Assembly: GCF_016862375.1 (NCBI RefSeq)
Contig: NZ_BOMV01000001.1
Coordinates: 124,001-188,000, forward strand
Direction: 5' to 3'
Origin: Paractinoplanes rishiriensis
GTDB taxonomy: Bacteria; Actinomycetota; Actinomycetes; Mycobacteriales; Micromonosporaceae
Length of the DNA stretch: 64,000 nucleotides
How positions within the stretch are numbered: the stretch's first letter is position 1; the number at the start of each line of letters is the position of its first letter. The notes beneath the pieces were generated by a model that saw nothing but the letters and a program-made list of their open reading frames with translations, was not told the origin of the DNA and did no database searches. This document shows positions 8,460-16,593 of this stretch, piece after piece. The position numbers and the translations under genes were made by a program.

Positions 8460-9671
8460 TCAGAGGTAAGTCTGGAGGATGTCCACCACCCGATGGTTGT
8501 CGTCCACCACCGGCAGGTAACGCCATTTGTCGAACGCCGTGCACGGATGCGAGATGCCGAACCGGACCAGGTCGCCCGGCTCGAGATCGGACGCCCCGGC
8601 CAGATAGGTGTGATGGTCGTTCAGCCTGGTGACCGTGAAATCGGCCGGCCGCGAGGCACCGTCGCGCCGCACCTCCAGCGGCACCGGCAGGCCCTCGTCG
8701 AACGGGGCGTCCCGCTTGCCCATCCCGGCGATCGCCAGCCCGGGCTCCGGAGTGGACAGCACCTGCGCCCAGAGCTCCAGCGCGGCGGTGAGCGGGCCCT
8801 CACCGGGCACTCGCCGGAACGGCGTACGGAATCGATAGAAACCGTCGTCGTGGGTGACCGAGGCCCCGCTGCGCAGGACCCGGCGCAGATCGCGCGGCAG
8901 CGCGGCCAGCCGGTCCACCACCCGGTCGAACCAGGCGCTGCCACCCGCCGACACCAGCGCGCCGTCCGGCAGCAGACCCTCGGCGCGCAGCCGGGTCACC
9001 CCGGCCACCAGCCGGTCCAGGAACTCGTCGACCGCCGGCTGGTCGGGCAACCCGCCCTCGTACGCGGTGACGCCGGCCAGCTCGAGCCCGTCCGCCTCGT
9101 GCACCGCGCGCGCCACCGCCGCCAACTCGTCCAGCGTCCGCGCGCCGGTCCGGCCACCCGGGTGACCCAGCTCGACCAGCAGGCGCAGCCGGTGACCGGC
9201 CGCAGCGCGTACCGCCGGAACGGAATCGACCTGGAGAAAGACGCCTGCCTGACCACCCAGCCAGCCCAGCACCGCCGGGTCGAGCACCTCGTTGGCGATC
9301 AGCACCCGCTCGACGCCGAGCCGCTTGAGCACCAGCGCCTGGTTGGCGGTGGCCACCGTCATCCCCCACGCGCCCGCCGCGAACTGGGCGGCCAGCAGGC
9401 CCGGCGCCATCGTGGTCTTGGCGTGCGGGGCGAAGTCGAACCCGTGCCGGCGGCAGTACTCCGCCATGGTCGCGATGTTGGCCTCGGCGGCCGACCGGCG
9501 CAGCACCAGCACCGGCCAGGTGAAGCCGCCGCCGAACAGGCTGGGCCGCTCGCGCGCGTAGTCGGCGGCGGTGCGCTCGCCGTCCGGCAGCCAGAAGCCC
9601 TTGCACCGCCAGTCCACCCGCGGCTCGGGCACCTCGGTGCCGTTCATTGGGCCGCTCATCGGGCCGCTCAT
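8460..9671 (-). CDS. PLP-dependent D-amino-acid dehydratase/aldolase-like protein (alanine racemase fold)
   Basis: The 403-aa protein matches the D-serine dehydratase / D-threonine aldolase family (fold type III PLP enzymes). The PLP Lys lies in DFAPHAKTTMAP near residue 80. The C-terminus has HPCTAFDKW, the His/Cys pair that binds zinc in eukaryotic-type D-serine dehydratases. It is likely a deaminase or aldolase of a D-hydroxy amino acid. The N-terminus repeats MSGP (MSGPMSGPMNG), giving three possible ATG starts. The ATGA overlap of the first ATG with the upstream hemerythrin gene stop favours 9671. Confidence 0.82.
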   Translation of the reverse strand: MSGPMSGPMNGTEVPEPRVDWRCKGFWLPDGERTAADYARERPSLFGGGFTWPVLVLRRSAAEANIATMAEYCRRHGFDFAPHAKTTMAPGLLAAQFAAGAWGMTVATANQALVLKRLGVERVLIANEVLDPAVLGWLGGQAGVFLQVDSVPAVRAAAGHRLRLLVELGHPGGRTGARTLDELAAVARAVHEADGLELAGVTAYEGGLPDQPAVDEFLDRLVAGVTRLRAEGLLPDGALVSAGGSAWFDRVVDRLAALPRDLRRVLRSGASVTHDDGFYRFRTPFRRVPGEGPLTAALELWAQVLSTPEPGLAIAGMGKRDAPFDEGLPVPLEVRRDGASRPADFTVTRLNDHHTYLAGASDLEPGDLVRFGISHPCTAFDKWRYLPVVDDNHRVVDILQTYL

Positions 9672-10105
9672 CGGGCCAGGCCGCTCAAGGGTGTCGCCGG
9701 ATCGATCGCGTTCATGACCTCGACCAGGCGTTTCTCCTCGCCGCGGAAATGCGTCTCGAGGATCGCGGCCAGCCCGTCGAGGTCGGCCGGATCGGCGGTC
9801 GCCCGCACCTTGACCAGCAGGCCCGCGATGATCTCGTGGTCCCGGGCAAGCCCGGCCAGGAAGTCCCGCAGCTCCGGGTGCCGGGCCGCGAGCAGCGGAA
9901 ACACGGTCTCGTCCTCGCCGGTGTGATGGCGGGTCACCTCGGCGCAGAACGCGACGCAGTGCGCCTCGAAATCCGGCTCGGGGACCACGCCGTCGCGCAG
10001 GTCGTCGAGCATCTCCCGGAGCCGGGCGTGCACCTCGATCAACTGATTGCCGTACGCCATGAACCGCACGTACTCGTCAAACTCCACCGGCTCGTCAAAC
10101 TCCAT
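9668..10105 (-). CDS. Hemerythrin HHE domain protein
   Basis: From ATG 10105 the protein is 145 aa with the hemerythrin four-helix pattern: EVHARLREML, TRHHTGEDETVFPLL, RDHEIIAGLL and ETHFRGEEKRL supply the His and Glu ligands of a di-iron site. Such proteins bind oxygen, sense redox state or protect iron-sulfur clusters. The upstream extension of the ORF to 10237 overlaps the divergent gene's start region and was rejected. It overlaps the downstream PLP-enzyme gene by 4 bases (ATGA), so the two are probably translated together. Confidence 0.88.
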   Translation of the reverse strand: MEFDEPVEFDEYVRFMAYGNQLIEVHARLREMLDDLRDGVVPEPDFEAHCVAFCAEVTRHHTGEDETVFPLLAARHPELRDFLAGLARDHEIIAGLLVKVRATADPADLDGLAAILETHFRGEEKRLVEVMNAIDPATPLSGLAR

Positions 10106-10163
10106 CGGAAGGCATCCGAACAGAACAGCCACGCGCCCGTCAACCCGGTCATACACTCCGGGA

Positions 10164-10859
10164 GTGTCGCCCCGCGCCGCCCGTCTCCTGGCGATCCCGT
10201 TCATGCTGGTCGCCTGCGTGCTCAGCGCGCTGACCAACCTGTGGCTGCACCCGTCCCAGCCCTCGGCCGAGGTGACCCTGGGGGCCCGGGCGGCGTGTGT
10301 GGTGGTGGCGCTCGGCGGCTACCTGGCAGTCCTGGGACGCGCCCGGAAACGCCCGGCGGCCTGGCAGGCCGACCCGGAACACCGCCGCTTCACCGCGACA
10401 CCCGGGCCGTTGCCGGCCGGGACGACGGCCGTGGTCGGCGGCTGGGCGGCCGGCACCGCCGCCACCGCGACCGGCCGCCTCGACACGCTCGGCGGCATCC
10501 TCATCGGGTTGGGTGCGGTGCTGATGGCCGCGCTGACCGTGCGGTTGCTGCTGGGCCATCCGATCCTGATCCTCACCCCCGACGGGCTCACCGTGGTGCG
10601 CAGCCGCGACGGCTTCTCGGTGCGCTGGGACGACCTGGCCGACGACACCCTGCACCCGTCGGGCCGGCACAACCTGCGCGCACCGATCCTGATCGAGCGG
10701 ACCGAGGCCGGCGGCACCCGCAAGCGGGTGCTGCCGGTCGACCGTCTGCACATCGATCCGGAGTTCGCGGCCGCCACCGTCCGCCGCTACGTCGAGCACC
10801 CGGCGCGGCGCGCCGAGATCGGCACCGCCGCCGAGGTCGAGGCGCTCCAGCCGGCCTGA
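10164..10859 (+). CDS. Membrane protein with PH-like cytoplasmic domain
   Basis: From the GTG at 10164 this is a 231-aa protein. It has hydrophobic segments near residues 8-27, 40-57, 83-102 and 108-128. A C-terminal domain of about 95 residues follows (LILTPDGLTVVRSRDGFSVRWDDL), resembling bacterial PH-like domains found in membrane proteins. A TACACT hexamer ends 6 bp before the GTG and no Shine-Dalgarno is present, so a leaderless transcript is likely. The gene is divergent from the hemerythrin gene, and its stop lies 4 bp from the convergent DUF2993 gene. Confidence 0.7.
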   Translation: MSPRAARLLAIPFMLVACVLSALTNLWLHPSQPSAEVTLGARAACVVVALGGYLAVLGRARKRPAAWQADPEHRRFTATPGPLPAGTTAVVGGWAAGTAATATGRLDTLGGILIGLGAVLMAALTVRLLLGHPILILTPDGLTVVRSRDGFSVRWDDLADDTLHPSGRHNLRAPILIERTEAGGTRKRVLPVDRLHIDPEFAAATVRRYVEHPARRAEIGTAAEVEALQPA

Positions 10860-10863
10860 GCTG

Positions 10864-12369
10864 TCAGCACTCGGTGTCGCCGGTGAGCGCGCCCTTGGTC
10901 AGCGTCACGTCCCGCCCGGCCAGCCGGATCAGCAGCCCCTCCGGGAGTACGGCGACGCTCTGGTAGGCCAGATTCGGCGGCAGCGGCTGCAGGTCGTACG
11001 AGGTCTCCTGTGCTTTGACCTCGGCCAGCACGTTCTTGGCCGGGAACCGGGTGCCGAACATCTCGATCTGCTCGGGCGCGATGTCCAGGGTGGTGCCGGT
11101 GATCCGCGGCTTGGCGTGCAGCACGATCGGGGTGTCCTCCTGCGAGCCGGTGACGGTCGCGGTGAGCAGCCCGCCCTCGGCGCTGTAGACGGTCGGCCGG
11201 TCCTTGGGCTGCGCCAGCGCCGAGAACGGCCGGGTGGTGACGCCGCTGATCACCAGCTTGATCCCGTCGTCGTCGACCGAGACCGAGCGGTACCGCACGC
11301 CGGCGGGCAGGGCCGGCAGCGTACGCGTCAGACTTTCCTGGTCGATCTGGGACAGCACGAGCCGGGCCAGCGGGTCGGTGGTCCGGCGGTCGGCGCCCAG
11401 GATGCGCACCGTCTGCGGCTCCAGGGTGAGCGTCCCGCCGGTGAGCCGCGGCGCCGTGAAGATGGTCAGCGGCACGTTGATGATCGGCTCGATCCCGACC
11501 GACGTGGAGATCCCGAGCAGCCCGTCCTCGGCCACATAGGTCACGTCCCGGTCACCGACCTGCGGCGGCAGCGTGTTCAGCCTGGTGGTGGACACCCCGG
11601 CGATCTCCACGTGCAGCCCGTCCCGCCGCGGCGTGATCGACCGGTAACTCACCCCGTCCGGCAAATCAGGCAAATCTTGTGACCGTACGCCTCCCGTCAG
11701 GTCGGACACCTCAGCGGCCGGCAGCGTCTGCCCGAAGATCTCCAGGCGCTGCGGCACGGACCGTACGGTCGCACCCTGGATCTGCATCTTGAGGAACAGC
11801 TTGGCCTTGACGTTCTTGGAGTTCTCCCGCGGCGACAGCACGTTGACGGTCAGCCCGCCGTCCTCGGCCCGCTGGTAGGAGGGCACGGGTTCCCCGTCGG
11901 CCGACGGCATGTTGGCGAACCCCACGGTGATGGCCGCCTCCATGCTCCCGACGTGGGTGCTGTTCCCGTCCGGCTGCGAAACGTCCCGCATCGTCGCGCT
12001 GAAAGCCGCATGGGGTACGCCGCTGAGGGTCGCGTCCGGCACCGTCAGCTGCACCTCGGCGAGCCGTTGCCGGAGCACCTGCGGCAGCAGCCGGCCACCG
12101 CCCACCTTGACGGTCGGCTCCACCGCGAGCGACCCCGCGCAGGCCACCTGTCCCTTCACCCGATCGGCGATCTGCCCGGCGAGAATCGCGTCCACAAATG
12201 GCACCGGCACGGCGAGCACCAGCATGCCGCCCGCGAGCACCAGCCCCACCCCGCCGGCCGCCCACGCAATCCGCCGCCGCCGGACCGGCCCCCCGGTATG
12301 CGCGGCCCGATGAAACACACGCCCGATGCGCAGGCGCGAGATGATCCGAGCGGGTTCGAACGCCGCCAT
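10864..12369 (-). CDS. DUF2993 (LmeA-like) lipid-binding protein, large tandem form
   Basis: The 501-aa protein has a cytoplasmic Arg-rich N-terminus and one transmembrane segment around residues 33-58 (WAAGGVGLVLAGGMLVLAV). A long outer region follows, in which the DUF2993 pattern recurs. Phrases such as PAGVRYRSVSVDDDGIKLVISG, PDGVSYRSITPRRDGLHVEIAG and PPNLAYQSVAVLPEGLLIRLAG mark three related units. The family includes LmeA of mycobacteria, which binds phospholipid and supports lipomannan elongation. The role here is probably envelope lipid transport. Most family members are about 250 aa, so this one looks internally duplicated. Confidence 0.8.
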   Translation of the reverse strand: MAAFEPARIISRLRIGRVFHRAAHTGGPVRRRRIAWAAGGVGLVLAGGMLVLAVPVPFVDAILAGQIADRVKGQVACAGSLAVEPTVKVGGGRLLPQVLRQRLAEVQLTVPDATLSGVPHAAFSATMRDVSQPDGNSTHVGSMEAAITVGFANMPSADGEPVPSYQRAEDGGLTVNVLSPRENSKNVKAKLFLKMQIQGATVRSVPQRLEIFGQTLPAAEVSDLTGGVRSQDLPDLPDGVSYRSITPRRDGLHVEIAGVSTTRLNTLPPQVGDRDVTYVAEDGLLGISTSVGIEPIINVPLTIFTAPRLTGGTLTLEPQTVRILGADRRTTDPLARLVLSQIDQESLTRTLPALPAGVRYRSVSVDDDGIKLVISGVTTRPFSALAQPKDRPTVYSAEGGLLTATVTGSQEDTPIVLHAKPRITGTTLDIAPEQIEMFGTRFPAKNVLAEVKAQETSYDLQPLPPNLAYQSVAVLPEGLLIRLAGRDVTLTKGALTGDTEC

Positions 12370-12452
12370 GTCGGCCCCCAGCTTGAAAGGTCACCGCCTC
12401 TACACGCGTTATTACGCACGAGTAACCTCCCCGGTTCATCGACGTTTCGCCA

Positions 12453-12728
12453 TCAATGAATCTGCTGGGCACCCGCCAGACCGCTAGCCGCCTCCCGCAG
12501 GATCTGTCCGGCCGACTTGAAATACCGCGCGTGGGTCCGCCGTATCACCGCGGCCGACGCCGCCCCGAGCACGACAACCTCCACGTCGGCCTCCGGCCGC
12601 TCGGCCCGCCAGGCCGCGGCCCGCTCCACCCGGAAGCGCTCCTTGACGGCGACCGCATGGTCGTCGAACTCGGTCTCGGCGAGCAGTTGCCCCGCCCGCC
12701 GGTCGTAGACGAGCAGAAAGTACTTCAC
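12453..12728 (-). CDS. Small hypothetical protein coupled to the RelA/SpoT-like gene
   Basis: This 91-aa protein starts at a GTG whose GTGA overlaps the stop codon of the upstream frameshifted RelA/SpoT-like gene. It reads KYFLLVYDRRAGQLL, a charged helix AVAVKERFRVERAAAW, the strand ADVEVVVLGAASAAVI, and a C-terminal helix KSAGQILREAASGL. No family is recognised. The 4-base overlap shows that the two genes were translated together before the upstream one was damaged, so it may act with the alarmone-type enzyme. It has no membrane segment or signal peptide. Confidence 0.72.
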   Translation of the reverse strand: MKYFLLVYDRRAGQLLAETEFDDHAVAVKERFRVERAAAWRAERPEADVEVVVLGAASAAVIRRTHARYFKSAGQILREAASGLAGAQQIH

Positions 12729-13398
12729 AACCGCGGAACCTCCATCTCGACCCGGCGAGCCAGGTCGTCCAGTTGGTCGCGCAGCTGCCCCTGCGCCTGG
12801 GCCCGAGCGGCCCGATATGCCAGATAGCCCGAGAGCACCGCCCGGCACGGCGGCGGATTTCCGGTCGCCCGATGGGCCTCCGCCGTAGCGGATCTGGCGC
12901 CCCCACCGGTCACCCAGATCTTCGAATGCCTGCGCCCACATGTCCTGTGGTTCGGTCCGGAACTGGACCTCGACCGGAATCCCGTCGGCCCGGACGACGA
13001 CGTGCACCGCGCGATAACCGGCGCGCGGATCGGTGCGCCGATCGATGCGAGTCGGCACGGGATCGGGGTGCGCGGCGCAGAAGCGGTCCACCGCCGCGTT
13101 TTTGCGCATCGAGGTCGCCGGCAAGCACGACGCGGGCGCCAGCCAGGTCGTGGATCGTCTTGAGGCTGCAGCCGCGTTCCCGGCGCAGCTTGTCCACCGT
13201 GGTGCCGACGGTCTTGAGGCGAACGGCCGGCTCGAGGCCGAGGCGCTCAAGGGTAGTGGTCACGATGTGCAGGGCCTCCCGGTAAGCGCCCAGCACCAGT
13301 TCGAGCAGGTCGAGGTCGGCGTCGGCGGGGTGAGGACTGTCGCGTAGCCGGTCGCCCAGCTTGTCCAGTTGGGTCTTGCTGATGGGGAGGGCGGGCAC
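12725..13398 (-). pseudogene. Small RelA/SpoT-domain protein gene with two frameshifts
   Basis: Three successive minus-strand frames together give one RelA/SpoT-domain protein. The first (from GTG 13398) covers LDKLGDRL through CSLKTIHDLAGARVVLAGDLDAQ. The second gives AAVDRFCAAHPDP, YRAVHVVVRADGIPVEVQFRT and WAQAFEDLGDRWGRQIRYGG. The third gives AVLSGYLAYRAARAQAQGQL to the stop. Each transition needs one base removed. Removing both leaves 672 bp, exactly 224 codons (223 aa). The first shift falls at a run of five A (plus-strand T 13099-13103); the second lies between about 12850 and 12890. The motifs resemble small (p)ppGpp synthetases. It may be a true pseudogene or reflect assembly errors. 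Confidence 0.78.
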
Positions 13399-13440
13399 CC
13401 GCGGAAGGTAGCCAACCCCGATCCGTGATCACCACCGAAA

Positions 13441-14859
13441 TCAGCCGGCCTGTGGATAACGCAGGTCGGCGGTCATCTCGTGCAGTTCGGCCAGGCGGTC
13501 GGCGTGTGAGCGAGGGTTGCCCGGCGCGCCGGGGCGGGCGTCCTGCGGGCGCGGGCCGGACATCGGGCGGTAGTTCACGCCCAGGGCGTCCAGCCTGGTC
13601 AGGTGTTCGTCGAGGCGGCTGCGGAAGGAGTCGTAGCCGACCGGGCCCCACACCGCCTCGGCGAAGGCGCACAGGCGGGGATAGACCATGTAGTCAACGC
13701 GGCTGGCGGATTCCATATGTTCGGTCCAGACGTTGGCCTGGCCGCCCAGGACACGTGCGGCCGCCGCGTCGGTCAAGCCCGGCGGGACGGGGGAAAAGCC
13801 GTAGATGTCCGGCAAGGCGAGGAGGGTGCCGACCGGGGTTGGCTCGCCGGGGTCGTCCGACTGCCGGTAGTCGAGATAGCACGTCATGTCGGGGCAGGAG
13901 ACCACCGAGAAGCCCGCCCGCGCCGCCACTGCCGCCGGCTCGGCACCGCGCCACGCGGCGATCACGGCCGACTGCGGGGCGCCCCGGGCCAGCAATTCGT
14001 CCCAGCCGAAGACGCGGCGGCCCAGCGACTCCAGGTGCGCGGCCATCTCACCGGTGAACCAGCCCTGCACCGCCCCCGCGCCGCCCAGCCGGCGAGCAAC
14101 GGGATCGTCGGCCCACTCGGACACCGGGCACTCGTCGCCGCCTATCCCGATCAGCGGCGACGGGAAGATCGAGCAGACGTACGACAGCACCTCGCGGCAG
14201 AAGTCCACCGTGGCCGGGCGCATGTTCAGCACGTGTGACGAGATGCCCCAGGACGTGCGCACCGGGCCCGCGTAGCCGTTTCCCAACTCCGGGTATGCCG
14301 CGATGGCCGCCTGCATGTGGCCGGGCATGTCCACCTCGGGCACCACGGTCATGTGCCGGTCGGCGGCGTACTCGACGATCCGGCGCAGGTCGCGCTCGGT
14401 GTAGAAACCGCCGTGCGGATTCTTGTCGTACCTCTCATGGATCCTTGCACCGAGCATCGTGGACGGGCGCCACGCGCCGACCGAGGTGAGTCGCGGGCGG
14501 CCCGGCACCTCGATGCGCCAGCCCTGATCGTCGGTGAGGTGCAGATGCAACACGTTGAGCTTGTGAAACGCGGCCAGGTCGATAAACCGCAACACGTCCG
14601 GCACCGGCAGGAAATGGCGCGCCACATCGAGCATGACGCCGCGCCAGGCGAAAAGCGGCCGGTCGACGATCCGCACGTACTCCGGCAGGCCGGTCATCTC
14701 GAGTTGGCGCAGCGTCTGCCGGGCATAAAACTCGCCGGCCGGCGACCCTCCGACGATCTCCACGCCGGCGGGCGAGATCGTCAGGCGGTAGCCCTCGGGA
14801 GAATCAACGGGCTCGGCCAGGCCCGGCGCGGAGGAGACCGACGAAGGCCACGGGATCAA
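13441..14859 (-). CDS. Family 20 beta-N-acetylhexosaminidase, N-terminally short
   Basis: The 472-aa protein carries the GH20 TIM barrel: RGVMLDVARHFLPV, LNVLHLHLTDDQGWRIE, VPEVDMPGHMQAA, and the catalytic Asp-Glu in IGIGGDECP. WTEHMESASRVDYMVYPRL is near the end. It would remove terminal GlcNAc/GalNAc from chito-oligosaccharides or muropeptides. No signal peptide is seen, so it is probably cytoplasmic. Only about 65 residues precede the barrel, shorter than the usual GH20b domain. The only available start is a TTG at 14859, with an in-frame stop shortly upstream. It is divergent from an amidohydrolase gene, which suggests amino-sugar catabolism. Confidence 0.87.
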   Translation of the reverse strand: MIPWPSSVSSAPGLAEPVDSPEGYRLTISPAGVEIVGGSPAGEFYARQTLRQLEMTGLPEYVRIVDRPLFAWRGVMLDVARHFLPVPDVLRFIDLAAFHKLNVLHLHLTDDQGWRIEVPGRPRLTSVGAWRPSTMLGARIHERYDKNPHGGFYTERDLRRIVEYAADRHMTVVPEVDMPGHMQAAIAAYPELGNGYAGPVRTSWGISSHVLNMRPATVDFCREVLSYVCSIFPSPLIGIGGDECPVSEWADDPVARRLGGAGAVQGWFTGEMAAHLESLGRRVFGWDELLARGAPQSAVIAAWRGAEPAAVAARAGFSVVSCPDMTCYLDYRQSDDPGEPTPVGTLLALPDIYGFSPVPPGLTDAAAARVLGGQANVWTEHMESASRVDYMVYPRLCAFAEAVWGPVGYDSFRSRLDEHLTRLDALGVNYRPMSGPRPQDARPGAPGNPRSHADRLAELHEMTADLRYPQAG

Positions 14860-14898
14860 CGCGCACCCCCAGATATAGTTAGTTGATCAACACTAACT
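14860..14898. promoter_or_regulatory. Divergent promoter/operator between GH20 and amidohydrolase genes
   Basis: The two divergent start codons are only 23 bp apart. The interval and the start of the plus-strand gene carry a palindrome with outer arms AGTTAG (14877-14882) and CTAACT (14893-14898) around an inner TTGATCAA (14883-14890). A TATAGT hexamer sits at 14874-14879. One repressor bound here could shut off both genes. The regulator is unknown. Confidence 0.55.
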
Positions 14899-16094
14899 GG
14901 GACCTGCTGCTAACCGGGGGTACACCCTTCGACGTCGCGGTCGACCAGGGCGTGATCGCGGCGACCGGGCCCGCGCTGCCCCGCACCGCGCGCACGGTCG
15001 TGGATCTCAGTGGCGCGTTGCTCACGCCGGGCCTGATCGACCTGCACACGCACGTCGGGCCGGGCTACTGGGGCATCGACCCCGACCCGATCGCGTGGCA
15101 CTCGGGCGTCACCACCTGGGTCGACGCCGGCTCGGCCGGGTCCTACACGCTCCCCGGTCTGCGACAGGTCGCCGCTACCGCCGAGGTCCGTGTCGCCGCC
15201 CTGCTCAACATCTCGGCGGTCGGGCTGGCCGGCCGCACCGGCGAGTCCCGTGACCTGGCCAACTGCGACGTCCCGCTGGCGATCGACACCGTGGCGCGGC
15301 ACCGCGACCTGATCCGCGGCCTCAAGGTGCGCATCGACCGCGAGACGGTGGGCGAGCACGGTGTCGAGCCGCTGCGCCGCGCGCTGGCCGTCGCCGACGC
15401 CAGCCGGGTGCCGGTCATGGTCCACATCGGGGCCGCGCCGCCCGACCTCGACGAGGTGCTCGGGCTGCTGCGCCCCGGCGACATCGTGACGCACTGCGCG
15501 AGCGGCCTGGCCACTCCGGTCGGACCGGCGGCGCTGGAGGCGTACGCCCGCGGGGTTTTGTTTGATCTTGGTCATGGCTCCGGCGGTTTCGCCTTCGACG
15601 TGCTGGAGCGGCAGCTCGACCTGGGTCTTCGTCCCGCGACGATCTCCACCGACCTGCACGCGCGCTCGCTGCACGGTCCAGTTTTCGACCTGCCCACCAC
15701 GATGGCCAAGCTGCTGGCCGTGGGCTTCACGTTGGACGAGGTGCTGACCGCCACCACCGCCGCCCCCGCCGCGGCGCTCGGGCTGCCCGGCGGTGTCCTC
15801 ACGGTCGGAGCGCCCGCCGATCTTGCGGTGTTCGAGCTGCGCGCGGAACCGTTCGAGGTCACCGACTGCCACCTCAAGACCCGGCGATCACCGCTGCGTC
15901 TCGTCAACTTGGCCACCTACCGCAACGGCCGACTTATGACCCCCCGACTGCCCGCGCCGGTTCCGCCCTGGATCCCGCTGACCGACGCCCAGCGCGCGGC
16001 CCTGTCCCGCCGCGACCGTGATCTCCGCGCCCTGCTCGGCACCCCGCTGGTGGGCGCGGACGGCCTGGCCGAACAATTTCCGAGGAGACTGTGA
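14883..16094 (+). CDS. Amidohydrolase/deacetylase family metallohydrolase
   Basis: This 403-aa amidohydrolase-superfamily protein has the metal-binding HxH at LIDLHTHVGPGYWG (about residue 58), GLKVRIDRETVG, a MVHIGAAPP His near residue 182, DIVTHCASG, and the ISTDLHARSLHG Asp. The pattern fits the adenine deaminase/dihydroorotase-like amidohydrolase/deacetylase group often linked to amino-acid or amino-sugar derivatives. The start is TTG at 14883, overlapping a palindrome. A RidA gene begins 1 bp after its stop, suggesting that the product or a side product is a reactive imine. The exact substrate is unknown. Confidence 0.8.
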   Translation: MINTNWDLLLTGGTPFDVAVDQGVIAATGPALPRTARTVVDLSGALLTPGLIDLHTHVGPGYWGIDPDPIAWHSGVTTWVDAGSAGSYTLPGLRQVAATAEVRVAALLNISAVGLAGRTGESRDLANCDVPLAIDTVARHRDLIRGLKVRIDRETVGEHGVEPLRRALAVADASRVPVMVHIGAAPPDLDEVLGLLRPGDIVTHCASGLATPVGPAALEAYARGVLFDLGHGSGGFAFDVLERQLDLGLRPATISTDLHARSLHGPVFDLPTTMAKLLAVGFTLDEVLTATTAAPAAALGLPGGVLTVGAPADLAVFELRAEPFEVTDCHLKTRRSPLRLVNLATYRNGRLMTPRLPAPVPPWIPLTDAQRAALSRRDRDLRALLGTPLVGADGLAEQFPRRL

Positions 16095-16095
16095 C

Positions 16096-16476
16096 ATGCC
16101 CAAACGTGCCGTGCACACCGACCAGGCCGCCCCCGTCGGCGGTCCCTACTCCCAGGCCGTCGTGGCCGGCGACACCGTCTATCTGGCCGGCGCCATCCCC
16201 GCGCTGCCCGACGGCACCCGCGTCACGGGCAGTTTCGCCGAACAGGCCCACGCTGCGTTCCGTAACCTCGCCGCCGTTGCCGAAGCCGCCGGCGCGAGCC
16301 TCGACCAGGCCGTCCGGGTCGGCGTATACCTGCGCGATCTCGACAACTTCGCGGAGATGAACGAGATCTTCCGCCAGTACCTCACCGGCGATCACCTGCC
16401 CGCGCGCACCACGATCCCCGCCGACCTCCCCGGCTTCGAGATCGAAATCGACGCCGTCCTCTACGTGGGCGATTGA
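16096..16476 (+). CDS. RidA family reactive imine deaminase
   Basis: The 126-aa protein is a typical RidA: GGPYSQAVVAGDTVYLAG near the N-terminus, an AFRNLAAVAEAAGASL helix, VRVGVYLRDLDNFAEMNEI, and LPARTTIPADLPGFEIEIDAV. The Arg in PARTTI is the residue that binds the substrate carboxylate in RidA. An AGGAG lies 9 bases before the ATG. It is in an operon with the amidohydrolase upstream, and a strong hairpin follows, so this two-gene unit ends here. Confidence 0.92.
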   Translation: MPKRAVHTDQAAPVGGPYSQAVVAGDTVYLAGAIPALPDGTRVTGSFAEQAHAAFRNLAAVAEAAGASLDQAVRVGVYLRDLDNFAEMNEIFRQYLTGDHLPARTTIPADLPGFEIEIDAVLYVGD

Positions 16477-16491
16477 CGCTTCAGCAGGTAC

Positions 16492-16523
16492 GGGATCGGC
16501 CCGCGGAACACCGGGCCGATCCC
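16492..16523 (+). terminator. Hairpin terminator after the amidohydrolase-ridA operon
   Basis: A perfect 12-bp inverted repeat (arms 16492-16503 and 16512-16523, 8-base loop) lies 15 bp after the ridA stop. It may also serve the convergent tetR gene. Confidence 0.75.
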
Positions 16524-16526
16524 GGC

Positions 16527-16592
16527 CGCCGGGCCAGGCGCCGGGCCAGGCGCCGGGCCAGGCGGCGGGCCAGGCGGCGGGCCAGGTGGCGG
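16527..16592. repeat. 12-bp tandem repeat, about 5.5 copies
   Basis: The unit GGCGCCGGGCCA recurs with one- or two-base changes (GGCGGCGGGCCA, GGTGGCGGGTCA) immediately past the tetR stop codon. It is noncoding in both flanking genes and a candidate variable-number repeat. Confidence 0.8.
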
Positions 16593-16593
16593 G

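Noticed and set aside
16527..16592. Regular 12-bp repeats considered as a CRISPR array
   Set aside because: Units are directly adjacent with no unique spacers and are far shorter than CRISPR repeats.
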